Shown here: piece after piece, positions 27,773 through 39,158 of the stretch
Layout: each line of letters begins with the position of its first letter
Numbering within the stretch: position 1 is the first letter of the stretch
Origin: Oleomonas cavernae
Lineage (GTDB): Bacteria > Pseudomonadota > Alphaproteobacteria > Zavarziniales > Zavarziniaceae
Assembly: GCF_003590945.1 (NCBI RefSeq)
Contig: NZ_QYUK01000011.1
Coordinates: 1,082,001 to 1,146,000, forward strand
Reading direction: 5' to 3'
Length of the DNA stretch: 64,000 nucleotides
Program-made: the position numbers and the translations under genes
The notes under the pieces: model-generated
What the model was told of the DNA's origin: nothing
Database searches by the model: none
The model's input: the letters and a program-made list of their open reading frames with translations, nothing else

Positions 27773-29500
27773 ATGACCTCGAATGGTATTTTGCAGATCG
27801 CAATCTTTTGCGGTCTCGTTTTGCTGTGCGTGAAGCCGCTGGGCGGCTACATGGCACGGCTGTTCCAGGGCGAGCGGGTCTTCCTGTCGCCCGTCCTCGG
27901 GCCGATCGAACGGCTGCTCTATCGCGCCGGCGGTGTCGACGCCAAGTCCGATCAGCATTGGCTGGCCTATGGCGTCGCCATGCTGCTGTTCAACCTGGCC
28001 GGGCTGCTGGTGACCTATCTGGTCCTGCGCTTCCAGGACGTGCTGCCGCTCAACCCGCAAGGGCTGCCGGCGCTGAGCCCGGATCTTGCCTTCAACACGG
28101 CGGCCAGCTTCACCACCAACACCAACTGGCAGTCCTACGTCGGCGAAGCCACCATGAGCTATTTCAGCCAGATGGTCGGCCTCGCCGTACACAACTTCAC
28201 CTCGGCCGCCACCGGCATTGCGCTGGCCATCGCCTTCATCCGCGCCTTCTCGCGTGCCAGCATGAAGGGCCTGGGCAATTTCTGGGTCGATATCACGCGC
28301 GTTACCCTCTATGTGCTGCTGCCGATCTCGATCGTGCTGGCGCTGGTGCTGGTGTGGCAGGGCATGCCGCAGAACCTGGATCTTTATGTCCAGGCGACCA
28401 CGGTCGAAGGCGCCAGCCAGACCATCGCCCAGGGGCCGGTCGCGTCCCAGGTGGCGATCAAGATGCTGGGCACCAACGGCGGCGGCTTCTTCAACGCCAA
28501 TGCCGCGCACCCTTATGAAAACCCGACGCCGCTCAGCAACCTGCTACAGATGGTGGCGATCTTCGCGATCGGCGCCTCGCTCACCAATACCTTCGGCCGC
28601 ATGGTCAAGGACCAGCGCCAGGGCTGGGCCATCCTGGCCGCCATGGGGATCATGTTCCTGGTGGGCCTGGGCGTCGTCTATAGCGCCGAGTCCGCGGGCA
28701 ACCCGCAGTTCACTGCCGCCGGCATCGACCAGCAGGTCACCGTGCTGCAGCCCGGCGGCAACATGGAAGGCAAGGAGGTTCGCTTCGGCATCGTCAATTC
28801 GGCGATCTTCGCGACCACCACCACCGCCGCCTCGTGCGGTGCCGTGAACGCCATGCATTCCAGCTTCACGCCCCTGGGCGGCCTGATCCCGATGATCAAC
28901 ATCCAGTTGGGCGAGATCATCGTCGGCGGTGTCGGTGCCGGCCTGTACGGCATGCTGCTGTTCGTCGTCCTCGCGGTCTTCATCGCCGGGCAGATGGTCG
29001 GGCGCACGCCCGAATATCTGGGCAAGAAGATCGAGAGCCGCGAGGTGCGCCTGGCCTTCCTGGCGCTGCTGGTGTTGCCGTTCAGCATTCTGGGTTTCAC
29101 GGCGATCGCCGCAGTCAGCCCGGACGGCCTGAAGGGCCTGCTCAGCGCCGGCCCGCACGGCTTCTCCGAGATGCTCTATGCCTACTCGTCGGCCACGGGC
29201 AACAACGGCAGTGCCTTCGCGGGCCTCACCGCCAACTCCCCCTTCTATAACACCACCCTAGGGATCGCGATGCTGATCGGCCGCTTCCTGATGATCATGC
29301 CGATGCTGGGCATTGCCGGCTCGTTGGTCACCAAGAAGAAGCTGCCGCCCTCGGCCGGCACCTTCCCGACCCACACGCCGCTGTTCGTCGGCCTGCTGGT
29401 GGGCGTGATCCTGATCGTCGGCGGGCTGGAGTTCTTCCCGTCGCTGGCCTTGGGCCCGATCGTCGAGCACTTCGCCCTCCAGGCCGGCCAGTTGTTCTGA
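27773..29500 (+). CDS. kdpA: K+-transporting ATPase subunit A (KdpA)
   Basis: 575 residues, polytopic. KdpA is the channel-like K+-binding subunit of the high-affinity Kdp pump. Selectivity-filter repeats are recognisable: TNTNWQSY (about 120), [15 protein letters not shown] (about 230), [12 protein letters not shown] (about 350) and [10 protein letters not shown] (about 485). Length matches the family. It starts kdpABC in canonical order. Confidence 0.97.
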   Translation: MTSNGILQIAIFCGLVLLCVKPLGGYMARLFQGERVFLSPVLGPIERLLYRAGGVDAKSDQHWLAYGVAMLLFNLAGLLVTYLVLRFQDVLPLNPQGLPALSPDLAFNTAASFTTNTNWQSYVGEATMSYFSQMVGLAVHNFTSAATGIALAIAFIRAFSRASMKGLGNFWVDITRVTLYVLLPISIVLALVLVWQGMPQNLDLYVQATTVEGASQTIAQGPVASQVAIKMLGTNGGGFFNANAAHPYENPTPLSNLLQMVAIFAIGASLTNTFGRMVKDQRQGWAILAAMGIMFLVGLGVVYSAESAGNPQFTAAGIDQQVTVLQPGGNMEGKEVRFGIVNSAIFATTTTAASCGAVNAMHSSFTPLGGLIPMINIQLGEIIVGGVGAGLYGMLLFVVLAVFIAGQMVGRTPEYLGKKIESREVRLAFLALLVLPFSILGFTAIAAVSPDGLKGLLSAGPHGFSEMLYAYSSATGNNGSAFAGLTANSPFYNTTLGIAMLIGRFLMIMPMLGIAGSLVTKKKLPPSAGTFPTHTPLFVGLLVGVILIVGGLEFFPSLALGPIVEHFALQAGQLF

Positions 29501-29511
29501 GGTAATCCATC

Positions 29512-31566
29512 ATGTCCATCACCCACGACGCCCGGCCCATCTCGCTGTTCGATCGCAAGATCGTCAGCCGGGCCCTGGTCGACAGTACCGCCAAGCTCAA
29601 CCCCAGGACCCTGATCCGCAACCCGGTGATCTTCGTCGTCGAGATCATCTCGGTTCTCGTCACCTTCGTCTTCATCCGCGAGTTGGTGACGGGTACCGGC
29701 GGCGCCTTCTCAGGGCAAATCGCCGCCTGGCTGTGGTTCACCGTGCTGTTTGCCAACTTCGCCGAAGCCGTGGCCGAGGGTCGGGGCAAGGCCCAGGCCG
29801 ACAGCCTGCGCCGCACCCGCTCCGACACCATGGCCAGGCGTGTCGACGACACGGGCCAGGTCACCACCGTGTCCAGCAACAAGCTGCGGGTCGGCGACGT
29901 CGTGGTGGTCGATGCCGGCGACATCATCCCGTCGGACGGCGAGGTGATCGAGGGCATCGCCTCGGTCGACGAATCCGCGATCACGGGTGAATCGGCCCCG
30001 GTGATCCGCGAATCCGGCGGCGACCGCTCGGCCGTCACCGGCGGCACCCGCGTGCTGTCGGACCATATCAAGGTCCGCATCACCGCGGCTGCCGGCAACA
30101 CCTTCCTCGACCGTATGATCGCCCTGGTCGAAGGGGCGAAGCGCCAGAAGACGCCCAACGAGATCGCCCTGTCGATCCTGCTGGCCGGCCTCACCATCAT
30201 CTTCGTCTTCGCCACGGTGACGATCGAACCCTATGCCAACTATGCCGGCGGTTCGGTCCCGGTGGTGCTGCTGGCGGCGCTGTTCATTACCCTGATCCCG
30301 ACCACCATCGGCGGCCTGCTGTCGGCGATCGGCATCGCCGGCATGGACCGCCTGATCCGCTTCAACGTGCTGGCCACATCGGGCCGCGCGGTCGAGGCGG
30401 CGGGCGACGTCGATACCCTGCTGCTGGACAAGACCGGCACGATCACGCTGGGCAACCGGGTGGCGACCGAGTTGATCGCCATGCCCGGCGTGAACCTCAA
30501 GGACCTGGCGGAGGCGGCCCAGCTTGCCTCGCTGCGCGACGAGACGCCGGAAGGCCGTTCCATCGTCGTCCTGGCCAAGGAGAAATACGGCATCCGCGCT
30601 CATGAAATGGGGCCGATGGATGCCCATTTCGTGCCCTTCACCGCCCAGACCCGCATGAGCGGCATCGATTACAAGGATGCCGTCCGTGGGCCCGTGTCGA
30701 TCCGCAAGGGCGCGGTCGATGCGGTGCTTGCCTTCGTCGGCTCGCAGAGCGTGCCGCGCGAATGGAACACGGCGGTCGAGACCATCTCCAGGTCGGGCGG
30801 CACGCCCCTGGGGGTGGCCCAGAACGGCCGCCTGCTGGGCGTCGTCCACCTCAAGGACGTGGTCAAGGGCGGTATCCGCGAGCGTTTCGCCGAATTGCGC
30901 GCCATGGGCATCCGCACGGTGATGATCACCGGTGACAACCCGCTGACCGCCGCGGCCATCGCGGCCGAGGCCGGCGTCGACGACTTCCTGGCCCAGGCGA
31001 CGCCCGAGAACAAGCTGGCCCTGATCCGGGAAGAGCAGGGCAAGGGCCGCCTGGTCGCCATGTGCGGCGACGGCACCAACGACGCCCCGGCCCTGGCCCA
31101 GGCCGATGTCGGCGTCGCCATGAACACCGGCACCCAGGCCGCGCGCGAGGCCGGCAACATGGTCGACCTCGACAGTGACCCGACCAAGCTGATCGAGGTG
31201 GTGGGCATCGGCAAACAGATGCTGATGACTCGCGGCTCGCTGACCACCTTCTCGATCGCCAACGACGTTGCCAAATACTTCGCCATCATCCCGGCGATGT
31301 TCGCGGCGACCTATCCCCAGCTAGGCAGCCTCAACGTCATGGGCCTGTCGACCCCGGAAAGCGCCGTGCTGTCGGCCATCATCTTCAACGCCCTGATCAT
31401 CATCGCGTTGATCCCACTCGCCCTGCGGGGCGTGCGCTACCGCGCTGTCGGCGCCGCGTCTCTCCTGCGCCGCAACCTGCTGATCTACGGCCTGGGCGGC
31501 ATCCTGCTGCCCTTCGGTGCCATCAAGGCGATCGACATGATCGTCTCGGCGCTGGGTCTGGCCTGA
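29512..31566 (+). CDS. kdpB: K+-transporting P-type ATPase subunit B (KdpB)
   Basis: 684 residues. The catalytic P-type ATPase subunit: actuator motif ITGESAPV, phosphorylated Asp in [13 protein letters not shown] (D306), [20 protein letters not shown] and the hinge motif [20 protein letters not shown]. Membrane segments lie at about 35-85, 215-280 and the C-terminal 110 residues. It couples ATP hydrolysis to K+ uptake through KdpA. Confidence 0.98.
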   Translation: MSITHDARPISLFDRKIVSRALVDSTAKLNPRTLIRNPVIFVVEIISVLVTFVFIRELVTGTGGAFSGQIAAWLWFTVLFANFAEAVAEGRGKAQADSLRRTRSDTMARRVDDTGQVTTVSSNKLRVGDVVVVDAGDIIPSDGEVIEGIASVDESAITGESAPVIRESGGDRSAVTGGTRVLSDHIKVRITAAAGNTFLDRMIALVEGAKRQKTPNEIALSILLAGLTIIFVFATVTIEPYANYAGGSVPVVLLAALFITLIPTTIGGLLSAIGIAGMDRLIRFNVLATSGRAVEAAGDVDTLLLDKTGTITLGNRVATELIAMPGVNLKDLAEAAQLASLRDETPEGRSIVVLAKEKYGIRAHEMGPMDAHFVPFTAQTRMSGIDYKDAVRGPVSIRKGAVDAVLAFVGSQSVPREWNTAVETISRSGGTPLGVAQNGRLLGVVHLKDVVKGGIRERFAELRAMGIRTVMITGDNPLTAAAIAAEAGVDDFLAQATPENKLALIREEQGKGRLVAMCGDGTNDAPALAQADVGVAMNTGTQAAREAGNMVDLDSDPTKLIEVVGIGKQMLMTRGSLTTFSIANDVAKYFAIIPAMFAATYPQLGSLNVMGLSTPESAVLSAIIFNALIIIALIPLALRGVRYRAVGAASLLRRNLLIYGLGGILLPFGAIKAIDMIVSALGLA

Positions 31567-31582
31567 TCCGGAGACCAACATC

Positions 31583-32155
31583 ATGCTGTCGCTCATCCGT
31601 CCTGCCCTGGTTCTCGTCGCCGCCTTCACGGTGATCACGGGGCTGCTCTATCCGCTGGCCCTGACCGGCATCGCCACCACCGTGTTCCCCGACCAGGCCC
31701 ATGGCAGCCTGGTCAGGAACGAGGCCGGCCAGGTCATCGGCTCCTCGCTTCTCGGCCAGGGCTTCGCTGGGGAACGCTACTTCCATTCGCGGCCCTCGGC
31801 CGCCGGAGCCGGCTGGGATGCCGCGGCCTCGTCGGGCTCCAACTATGCCCCCACCTCCAAGGCCCTGATCGACCGGGTGAAGCAGGGCGTCGCCGATCGT
31901 AAGGCGGAGGATGGCGGCGACATGGTCCCCGTCGACCTGGTCACCACCTCGGGCAGCGGCCTCGATCCCGACATCACGCCGGCGGCGGCCTTCTACCAGG
32001 TGCCGCGAATTGCCCGCCTCCGCGGCCTGGACGAGGCCCGGGTGAAGGCGCTGGTCGAAGCCCACATCCAGGGCCGCCAGTTGGGCGTGCTGGGCGAGGC
32101 GCGGGTCAATGTTCTGGCCTTGAACCTCGCCCTTGATAAGCTCGGCCCACAATAA
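31583..32155 (+). CDS. kdpC: K+-transporting ATPase subunit C (KdpC)
   Basis: 190 residues. One N-terminal membrane helix (about 6-28) with the family motif [15 protein letters not shown], then [24 protein letters not shown], and [14 protein letters not shown], all KdpC signatures. It completes the pump complex. kdpD starts 15 bases later. Confidence 0.97.
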   Translation: MLSLIRPALVLVAAFTVITGLLYPLALTGIATTVFPDQAHGSLVRNEAGQVIGSSLLGQGFAGERYFHSRPSAAGAGWDAAASSGSNYAPTSKALIDRVKQGVADRKAEDGGDMVPVDLVTTSGSGLDPDITPAAAFYQVPRIARLRGLDEARVKALVEAHIQGRQLGVLGEARVNVLALNLALDKLGPQ

Positions 32156-32170
32156 CCAGGGAAGGGCGCT

Positions 32171-34902
32171 TTGCCCGAACCAGCAGCCGACTCAGACGCC
32201 CGCCCGGCCCCCGACGCGCTTTTAGCCGACGCGCAGGCCGAGCGGCGCGGCAAGCTCAAGGTCTTCCTCGGCGCCGCCCCCGGCGTGGGGAAGACCTATG
32301 CCATGCTGGAGGCCGCCCATGCCGCCCGGCGCGACGGCATCGACGCGGTCGTCGGCGTGGTCGAGACCCACGGCCGGCGCGAGACCCTGGACAAGCTGGC
32401 GGGCCTGGAAATCCTGCCGCGCCGACTGCACGCCTATCGCGGGCGCGAACTCGACGAGATGGATATCGACGCGGTGCTGGCCAGGCGGCCGGCCCTGGTC
32501 CTGATCGACGAACTGGCCCATACCAATGCGCCGGGGTCGAGACATCCCAAGCGTTACCAGGATGTCGACGAGGTGCTGGCGGCCGGGATCGACGTCTATG
32601 CCACCTTGAACATCCAGCATCTGGAAAGCCTGAACGACGTGGTGGCCCAGATCACCCGCATCCGGGTGCGCGAGACCCTGCCCGACAGCGTGCTGGAACG
32701 GGCCGACCAGATCGAACTGGTCGATCTGACGCCCGAAGACCTGCTGAAGCGCCTGAAGGAAGGCAAGGTTTACCTGGGCGACCAGGCGACCCGGGCGGTG
32801 CGCCACTATTTCTCGCCCGGCAACCTCACCGCCCTGCGCGAACTGGCCCTGCGCCAGGCGGCGGCGCGGGTGGACGACCAGATGGTCCACTACATGCGGG
32901 CCCATGCCATTTCCGGCCCCTGGCCGGCGGGCGAGCGCCTGATGGTCGCGGTCAGTCCCAGCCCGTCGTCCCAGCGCCTGGTGCGCGCGGCGGCGCGCAT
33001 CGCCGAACGCCTGCATGCCCGCTGGTTCGCCGTCTATGTCGAGACCCTGGCCCACGAACGCCTCTCGGAAGCCGCCCGGGACCAGATCGCCGATACCCTG
33101 CGCCTGGCCGAGCAGTTGGGCGCCGAAGCCCTGACGGTGAGCGGTGCCGACCCGGCGGAAGCCCTGGTGGCGGCGGCCAACGAGCGCAACGTGACGCGCA
33201 TGGTGGTGGGGCAATCGCGGCAGTCCCGCTTCGAGGAATGGCTGCGCGGCTCCCTGGTCTCGCGCCTCTTGCGCCGGGCCGGGCCGATCGAGGTCCACGT
33301 CCTGCCGGATCTGGAGGCCGTCGCCAAGGCCAAGGTCGAAGCGGCGGCGCGGACGGAACCGGTCGCGAAGGCCTCGTTCGACCCCAAGCCGTTCCTGTGG
33401 AGCACCCTGCTGGTGGCGGCCGTGACCGGTGCCGCGCAACTGGCGGCGATGGTCAGCTCCAACTCGGTGGTATCGCTGTTCTATATCGCCGCGGTGATGG
33501 CCTCGGCCCTCTCGTTCGGGCGCTGGCCGTCCTTGTTCACGGCGCTTGCCAGCACGCTGGCCTATAATTTCTTCTTCATGCCGCCGCTTTACGAATTCAC
33601 CGTGGCGGACCCGGCGAACATCATGGCGCTGTTCGTCTTCCTGGGCGTGGCGGTGTTTCTCTCCGGGCTGGCGGCGCGCCTGCGCCTGCTGGCCGAGGCG
33701 GCACGGCGGCGGGCGGCCGATGCCGCCGCGCTCTACAGTTTCGCGCGCAAGCTGGCGGGGGTGACCGCGCTCGACGATCTGCTGTGGGCGATCGCCTATC
33801 AACTGGCCTCGATGCTGAAGGCGCGCGTGGTGCTCCTGCTGCCCGACGAGACCGGCCGCCTCGACATCCGCGCCGGCTACCCGCCCGACGACACGCTGAG
33901 CGAGGCGGAACGGGCGGCGGCACAATGGTGCTGGGACCAGGGCCGTCCCGCCGGTCGCGGCGCCGACACCCTGCCGGGGCCGAGCGGCTGTTCCTGCCGA
34001 TGAAGACGGCGTCCGGCCCCGCCGCCGTCATCGGCATCGAGCGCAAGGGCGCGGAGCGGACCCTGAACGCCGACGAGCGGCGCCTGGTCGACGCGCTGTG
34101 CGACCAGGCGGCGATCGCGGTCGAGCGGGTGCGCCTAGCCGATGAACTGGCCGAGGCCAGCGTCGCCGCCGAGACCGAGCATCTGCGCAGCCTGCTGTTC
34201 AACTCGATCAGCCACGACCTGCGCACGCCGCTAGCCTCGATCCTGGGGGCGGCGACCAGCCTGCGCCTGAACCACGAAGGGCTGACGGCACAGGACCGCA
34301 ACGACCTGCTCGACACGGTGCAGGAGGAAAGCGAGCGCCTGAACCGCTTCGTCGGCAACCTGCTGGACATGACCCGGCTGGAGGCCGGGGTGCTGAAGCC
34401 CAGCCGGGCCTGGATGGATATTCGCGATGTCGTGGGCAGCGCCCTGCGCCGGGCCAAGACCCTGCTGGCCCGCCACCAGGTGCGGGTCGAGGCCGAACCC
34501 GGCCTGCCGCCCATGAACCTCGATGCGATCCTGATCGAGCAGGTGCTGGTGAACCTGCTCGACAATGCCCAGAAATATTCCGATCCCGGCAGCGAGATCG
34601 TGATGCGCCTGGCCCGCGCCGGCAGCAATCTCGTGATCGATGTGATTGATCAGGGCCTGGGCATTCCCGAGGCCGAGCGCGACCTGATCTTCGACAAGTT
34701 CTACCGGGTGCGGGCGGGCGACCGGCGCCAGGCCGGCACCGGCCTGGGCCTGTCGATCTGCAAGGGCTTCGTCGGCGTCCACGGCGGCACGATCAAGGCG
34801 CTGCCGGCGCCGCAGGGCGAGGGGGCGATGATCCGCGTTACCCTGCCCATCGATCCCATAGGCCCGCTGCCGCCGCCCGACAGCGAGGGCGACGATGCCT
34901 GA
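32171..34902 (+). CDS. kdpD: K+-responsive sensor histidine kinase KdpD (one-base frameshift)
   Basis: KdpD senses K+ limitation and phosphorylates KdpE. From TTG 32171 (GGGAAGG site upstream): N-terminal KdpD domain with P-loop GAAPGVGKTYAM and LVLIDELAHTNAPGSRHPKR; USP-like domain (about 250-370); four membrane helices (about 400-500, with YNFFFMPPLYEFTV); GAF; then HisKA/HATPase after the break. The frame breaks at about 33975-33979: CCGGGGCCGAG needs one G to read LPGAERLFLPMK. Downstream are SISHDLRTPLASILGAATSL and [14 protein letters not shown]. The restored length is 910 residues, normal for KdpD. The kinase half would be lost if the shift were real. Confidence 0.93.
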
Positions 34903-35596
34903 TCCCGCCGTGACCATTCTGGTGGTCGATGACGACGAGCAGATCCGCCGCTTCCTGCGCACCAGCCTGGGCGCCCATGGCTATCACATGGTCGAGGCGG
35001 CGACGGCGGCGGATGCCGAGCGGCGGGCGCGGGCCAACCGGCCCGACCTGATCCTGCTGGACCTGGGGCTGCCCGACCGCGACGGCATCGATGTGCTCAA
35101 GGACCTGCGCGGCTGGACCAAAGTGCCGGTGATCATCCTCTCTGCCCGGGGCGAGGAGGCGAGTAAGGTCAAGGCCCTGGACCTGGGTGCCGACGATTAC
35201 GTGACCAAGCCCTTCGGCACCGGCGAGTTGCTGGCCCGCCTGCGCGCCGCCCTGCGCCACCGCGACGCCAGCCCGGCCGACTCGGTCTGGGCCTCCGAAG
35301 ACCTGCGGGTGGATATCGCCGCGCGTGTCACGACGAAAGGCGGTGCGCCGGTGAAGCTGTCGCGGCGGGAGTGGGATGTGCTGCGTGTCCTGGTGCTGAA
35401 CGCCGGGCGGGTGGTCACCCACCGGCAGATCCTGGAAACCGTCTGGGGCCCGGCCCAGGCCGACTATACGCAATACCTCTGGGTCTACATCGGCCATCTG
35501 CGCGACAAGCTGGAACCCGACCCGGCCCAGCCTCGCTATATCCAGACCGAGCCCAGCGTGGGCTACCGCCTGGTGCGGGCGGAGGATGCGGCCTAG
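34895..35596 (+). CDS. kdpE: KDP operon response regulator KdpE
   Basis: 233 residues. OmpR-type: receiver with VVDDDEQIRRFLRTSL, phosphoacceptor D56 in LLDLGLPDRDG, and ADDYVTKPFGTGELLAR, then a winged-helix DNA-binding domain with LSRREWDVLRVLVLNAGRVV and YLWVYIGHLRDKLE. It overlaps kdpD by 8 bases. Activates kdpFABC when K+ is low. Confidence 0.96.
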   Translation: MPDPAVTILVVDDDEQIRRFLRTSLGAHGYHMVEAATAADAERRARANRPDLILLDLGLPDRDGIDVLKDLRGWTKVPVIILSARGEEASKVKALDLGADDYVTKPFGTGELLARLRAALRHRDASPADSVWASEDLRVDIAARVTTKGGAPVKLSRREWDVLRVLVLNAGRVVTHRQILETVWGPAQADYTQYLWVYIGHLRDKLEPDPAQPRYIQTEPSVGYRLVRAEDAA

Positions 35597-35616
35597 GTTG
35601 TGAGCTCATGAATGGT

Positions 35617-35907
35617 TCAGGAAGTCGCGCTTTCGTCGACCCATAGCTTCGTGCCGATAGGAACCATCTGCTTTGTTATGCCAGGACCGAGCATAATAGG
35701 AATGAAGTCTGGATGCGGCGGCGATGAGAATTCGATACCACCAACGATGGTTTCGAGGATGTCGCCGTCGGGCGTTTCGAGCGTAACGGCGTCGCCACCC
35801 CTGATTTTCCAGTTGTGTTCGCTGTGCCTCGGTATCCCCGGCACGACAATGACCGAACTCCGACCCGATAGTTCAAACACGTCATCCACCGTCGAGAGAT
35901 GTAACAT
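35617..35907 (-). CDS. Orphan small beta-rich protein, function unknown
   Basis: 96 residues: FELSGRSSVIVVPGIPRH, WKIRGGDAVTLETPDG, ILETIVGGIEF, and IPIMLGPGITKQMVPIG. The alternating pattern and GDAV..ETPDG turns suggest a small beta barrel, something like translation-factor domain 2, but I do not assign a family. Base composition is visibly less GC-rich than the neighbours, and it sits alone and antisense between kdpE and a repeat, which hints at horizontal origin. Confidence 0.6.
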   Translation of the reverse strand: MLHLSTVDDVFELSGRSSVIVVPGIPRHSEHNWKIRGGDAVTLETPDGDILETIVGGIEFSSPPHPDFIPIMLGPGITKQMVPIGTKLWVDESATS

Positions 35908-35955
35908 CTAAGGGGATCCCTTCGGTTTGAAATATGACGGCAATAACGACCTGAT

Positions 35956-36049
35956 CGTCATCCCGGCGAAGGCCGGGATCCATGGCAATGGCAATCGAGA
36001 TCCATCTCGTGTTCCACGACAATGGATCCCGGCCTTCGCCGGGATGACG
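35956..36049. repeat. Palindromic intergenic repeat, GTCATCCCGGC family
   Basis: CGTCATCCCGGCGAAGGCCGGGATCCAT type left arm and ATGGATCCCGGC...GCCGGGATGACG right arm, about 94 bases overall, inverted. It begins close behind the orphan gene and ends 8 bases before the transporter stop. Confidence 0.88.
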
Positions 36050-36056
36050 GCTGTGA

Positions 36057-37034
36057 CTATATTTTCTGCGCCGCGTAGTGGTTGGCGATGACGCTGACGA
36101 TCACCAATTGCAGGAAATGATAGAGCATGATCGGCGCGATGATCAGGCCCAGCGCCGCCGGCGGCATGGTGGCGAAGATGATGCCGGCCAGCGGCACGCC
36201 GGTGGCGAGCGATTTCTTGGAGCCGCAGAACAGCGCGGCGATACGGTCCTCGCGGTTGAACTTCAGCAGCTTGCACGGGATCAGCAGCAGGCCGTAGACG
36301 ATAAAGAAGAGGGCCACCGCGCCGGCGGCGATCTCGACCAGCAGGATCGGCTCGTGCCGGGTCCAGATGCCCTCGGCGATCGAATTGCAGAAGGAATTGT
36401 AGACGATCGACAGGATCACCAGCCGGTCGATGGTCTTGATCCAGCCGGCGTTGCGCGCAACCCAGGCCGCCAGCGGCCGATGCAGTAGCTGCCCCACCGC
36501 CGTCGGCACCAGCACCAGCAGCACGATTTTCAGGATGACATCGCCCAGCGGCAGGGAAGCGGCGCCGGAACTGGCCAGGAACCAGGCCATCAGGGCCGGG
36601 GTGGCGAAGACGCCGATCAGGCTGGACAGGCTCGCATTGAACAGGGCGCCGGGGATGTTGCCCTTGGCTAGCGAGGTCATGGCCACCGACGACGAGACGG
36701 TGGAGGGCAGGGCGGCGATATAGAAGAAGCCGATCCACACCTCGGGCGGCAGCAGGGGCCGCACTGCCGGGCCGGCGGCCAGGACGACCAGCGGGAACAG
36801 CGCGAAGGTCGCCAGCACCACGACCAGGTGCAGCCGCCAATGGCTGAGGCCGGCGCGCATCTTCTCGGGCGCCAGGGTCAGGCCGTAGAGGAAGAAGACG
36901 ATGGCGATGCCGTAGGATGCCACCCATTCGATATGCAGGAAACCGCCGGTCACCCCGGGAGCTGGCCAGACCACCGCCAGGACGACCACGCCGATCAGGG
37001 CGAGCAGGAACGGGTCGAGCAGGACTTTTTTCAT
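36057..37034 (-). CDS. Bile acid:Na+ symporter-like (SBF-like, YfeH type) transporter
   Basis: 325 residues with about ten hydrophobic segments. Motifs: AIVFFLYGLTLAPEKM, AALPSTVSSSVAMTSLAKGN (the conserved crossing region of the BASS fold), and FCGSKKSLATGVPLAGIIF. This matches the SBF-like/YfeH branch of bile acid:sodium symporters, often of unknown organic-anion substrate. ATG 37034 is preferred over the longer start, which would add a hydrophilic stretch before the first helix. Confidence 0.88.
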   Translation of the reverse strand: MKKVLLDPFLLALIGVVVLAVVWPAPGVTGGFLHIEWVASYGIAIVFFLYGLTLAPEKMRAGLSHWRLHLVVVLATFALFPLVVLAAGPAVRPLLPPEVWIGFFYIAALPSTVSSSVAMTSLAKGNIPGALFNASLSSLIGVFATPALMAWFLASSGAASLPLGDVILKIVLLVLVPTAVGQLLHRPLAAWVARNAGWIKTIDRLVILSIVYNSFCNSIAEGIWTRHEPILLVEIAAGAVALFFIVYGLLLIPCKLLKFNREDRIAALFCGSKKSLATGVPLAGIIFATMPPAALGLIIAPIMLYHFLQLVIVSVIANHYAAQKI

Positions 37035-37139
37035 CGGACATGACGGCCTAAGGCGGGAAGGGTTGCCCCGACCTTGCCCGCCCACCCGTATGCTTGTCTA
37101 CCCCACTTGTATGCAAGTCGCCCCGCACCGGGGGGCAGG

Positions 37140-39158
37140 TCAGAAGGTGTATTTCACCGTGGCGACGACATAGTCGCGGTCGGCCAGCGGCCGCTCGACC
37201 CGGTGATACGAGCCGAGGAAGGCGTTGTAGATGATGCTGACCTCGAGGTTGTTGAGGTGCCGCAGCTTGACCCCGGTGGCGACCCGGAAATCGCCGTTGC
37301 CGGTCAAGGCACCCAGCGAGCCGTTATAGGCCGGCGAGCCGATCGCCTGGCCGACGATGACCGGCACGAACATGTCCCAACCGCCGGGGAAGACATCGTT
37401 GTAGCCGAATTCGAACTGCGCCTGATAACCCCAGGAGAAGCGGTCGCCGGTCAGGTCGTCGAACTTGTTGATGTTGTTGCCATTGCCGTCCTTCAGCGGC
37501 TGGCCGTGGATGTCGTAGAGGTACAGGGTCTCGTGATCGACGACATAGTTGAAGCTGACCTCGCCGACGATGCTGAGCGAGTCCCACAACGGGGTCGAGC
37601 CCATGACGTAGAGCGCGTTGAAATTGGTCTGGACGACATCGCCCCGCACCGGCTGGGGTGCCGTGATGCCTGAGATATTGCCGTCGACCAGCATCGGCGC
37701 ATCCTGACGGTAGGCGAAGTCGAAGCCCAGATTGACTTGGCCGATGGTGGTCGAGGCGCTGGCGCCGTAGAGCTTCACGTCGTCGAAATATTGCGCGACG
37801 TAGGTATAGGGCAGGTACAGCGGGGCAACGTCGGCGACGATATTGTCGATCGCATTGGTGACCTGCTGCTGGATGCCGCTGCAATCGATGCCCAGCAGGC
37901 CGCAGACGCTGGTCAGGGCGCCGCCCAGGGTGCCGGGCCGGAACGGGTCGGTCTGTACCGTCGAGATGCCGAAGACCGGTAGTGGGTTCTTCTCGTGGTA
38001 TTTGAGGAAATAAAGGCCGGCGTTGATGTCGTCGGTCAGGGCATAGCTCAGGCCCAGGCCCCATTGGGCATTGTTGTTGGGCTTCTTCTCGCCCCGGTAG
38101 GCGACGTCGAAGCGCCCGTTCTGTGCATCGCCGATGCCCAGCAGGTTGTTGCTGAGCAGGTTCGACAGGATCTGCACGATCTGCGGCGGCAGGCCCAGCG
38201 CGCTGCAATTGGGAATCGACGAACTCAGGGTGCAGGCCGAGGCGTAATTGGCAATGACATCGGGGAAGGGGTTGACCGAACCATAGGCGAATTCGGCCCC
38301 CGGCCCGATGATGTCGGACCGGCTGAAGTAACTGCCCACGCCATCGAGCTGGTTGTAGTCATAGTCGAACTGGTAATAGCCCAGGATGCTGAGCCGATCG
38401 GTAACGCCCCAGTTCATCGAGACCTGCGGCACCGGCAGCAGGATGTCCTTGACCTCGGCGCCCGGCGTATTCGCCCTTGTGGTGTCGACCACGCCCTGGC
38501 TGAGCGAGATATTGCCGAAGAACAGGCTCTCGCCCCAGGCCACCACCTGGTTGCCGACACGCAGCGAGAGGTCGGTGCCGAAGACATCGAAGGTGCCATA
38601 GGCAAAGGCATCCAGCGCGCGGAAGCGGCCGCCGTTGGCATAGCGGGTCTGGCCGGTGAACTCGTCGGCCGGGCCGCCGTGCTTGTTGATGCCGTCGGGA
38701 AAGTTGACGTCGTTGGAATTGTCGGCGTGATAGACGAAATCGTAATAGGCGTTGCCGCTGGCCTTGAAGCCCCAGTCCTCGTATTTGAAGTTGGCCTCGA
38801 CCAGGGCGCTGAACATGTTGGTGAACATGTCGCCTTTTTCGAAATTCCGGTTGGGATCGTCGAAATTGTAGCTGCGCGGCACATGGGTCGAGACGTCGAT
38901 CGGCTGGAGGATCGGGATCTGCGGCAGCAGCACGACATGGGCATAGTCGGTCGTGGGCGAGAACGAGCGGGGACTGGCATCTTCGGCGCGGATGCCGGCC
39001 TGGTAGGTGGTGGTCACATTGACCGACAGGCTGGCACCGTTGTCGAAGTCGATCACTTCCGACAGGGCCGAGGCGGTGCCGCCCAGGATGCCGGCGATCA
39101 CGCTGGCACGGACGACGGCGCGCGATGCCCGGCGCCGATTGCTTAAGCCTTTTACCAT
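37140..39158 (-). CDS. DUF1302-like outer-membrane protein
   Basis: 672 residues. A basic start plus hydrophobic segment (VIAGILGGTASA) looks like a signal peptide, though its cleavage is not clear. The body has the DUF1302 pattern: SLRVGNQVVAWGESLFFGNI, alternating beta strands (for example QFDYDYNQLDGVGSYFSRSD), and a C-terminal aromatic end VATVKYTF typical of outer-membrane barrels. Members are induced during growth on steroids, terpenes or alkanes and often co-occur with lipid transporters. Here it is alone. ATG 39158 has a GGGGGTG site 7 bases upstream. Function not defined. Confidence 0.82.
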   Translation of the reverse strand: MVKGLSNRRRASRAVVRASVIAGILGGTASALSEVIDFDNGASLSVNVTTTYQAGIRAEDASPRSFSPTTDYAHVVLLPQIPILQPIDVSTHVPRSYNFDDPNRNFEKGDMFTNMFSALVEANFKYEDWGFKASGNAYYDFVYHADNSNDVNFPDGINKHGGPADEFTGQTRYANGGRFRALDAFAYGTFDVFGTDLSLRVGNQVVAWGESLFFGNISLSQGVVDTTRANTPGAEVKDILLPVPQVSMNWGVTDRLSILGYYQFDYDYNQLDGVGSYFSRSDIIGPGAEFAYGSVNPFPDVIANYASACTLSSSIPNCSALGLPPQIVQILSNLLSNNLLGIGDAQNGRFDVAYRGEKKPNNNAQWGLGLSYALTDDINAGLYFLKYHEKNPLPVFGISTVQTDPFRPGTLGGALTSVCGLLGIDCSGIQQQVTNAIDNIVADVAPLYLPYTYVAQYFDDVKLYGASASTTIGQVNLGFDFAYRQDAPMLVDGNISGITAPQPVRGDVVQTNFNALYVMGSTPLWDSLSIVGEVSFNYVVDHETLYLYDIHGQPLKDGNGNNINKFDDLTGDRFSWGYQAQFEFGYNDVFPGGWDMFVPVIVGQAIGSPAYNGSLGALTGNGDFRVATGVKLRHLNNLEVSIIYNAFLGSYHRVERPLADRDYVVATVKYTF

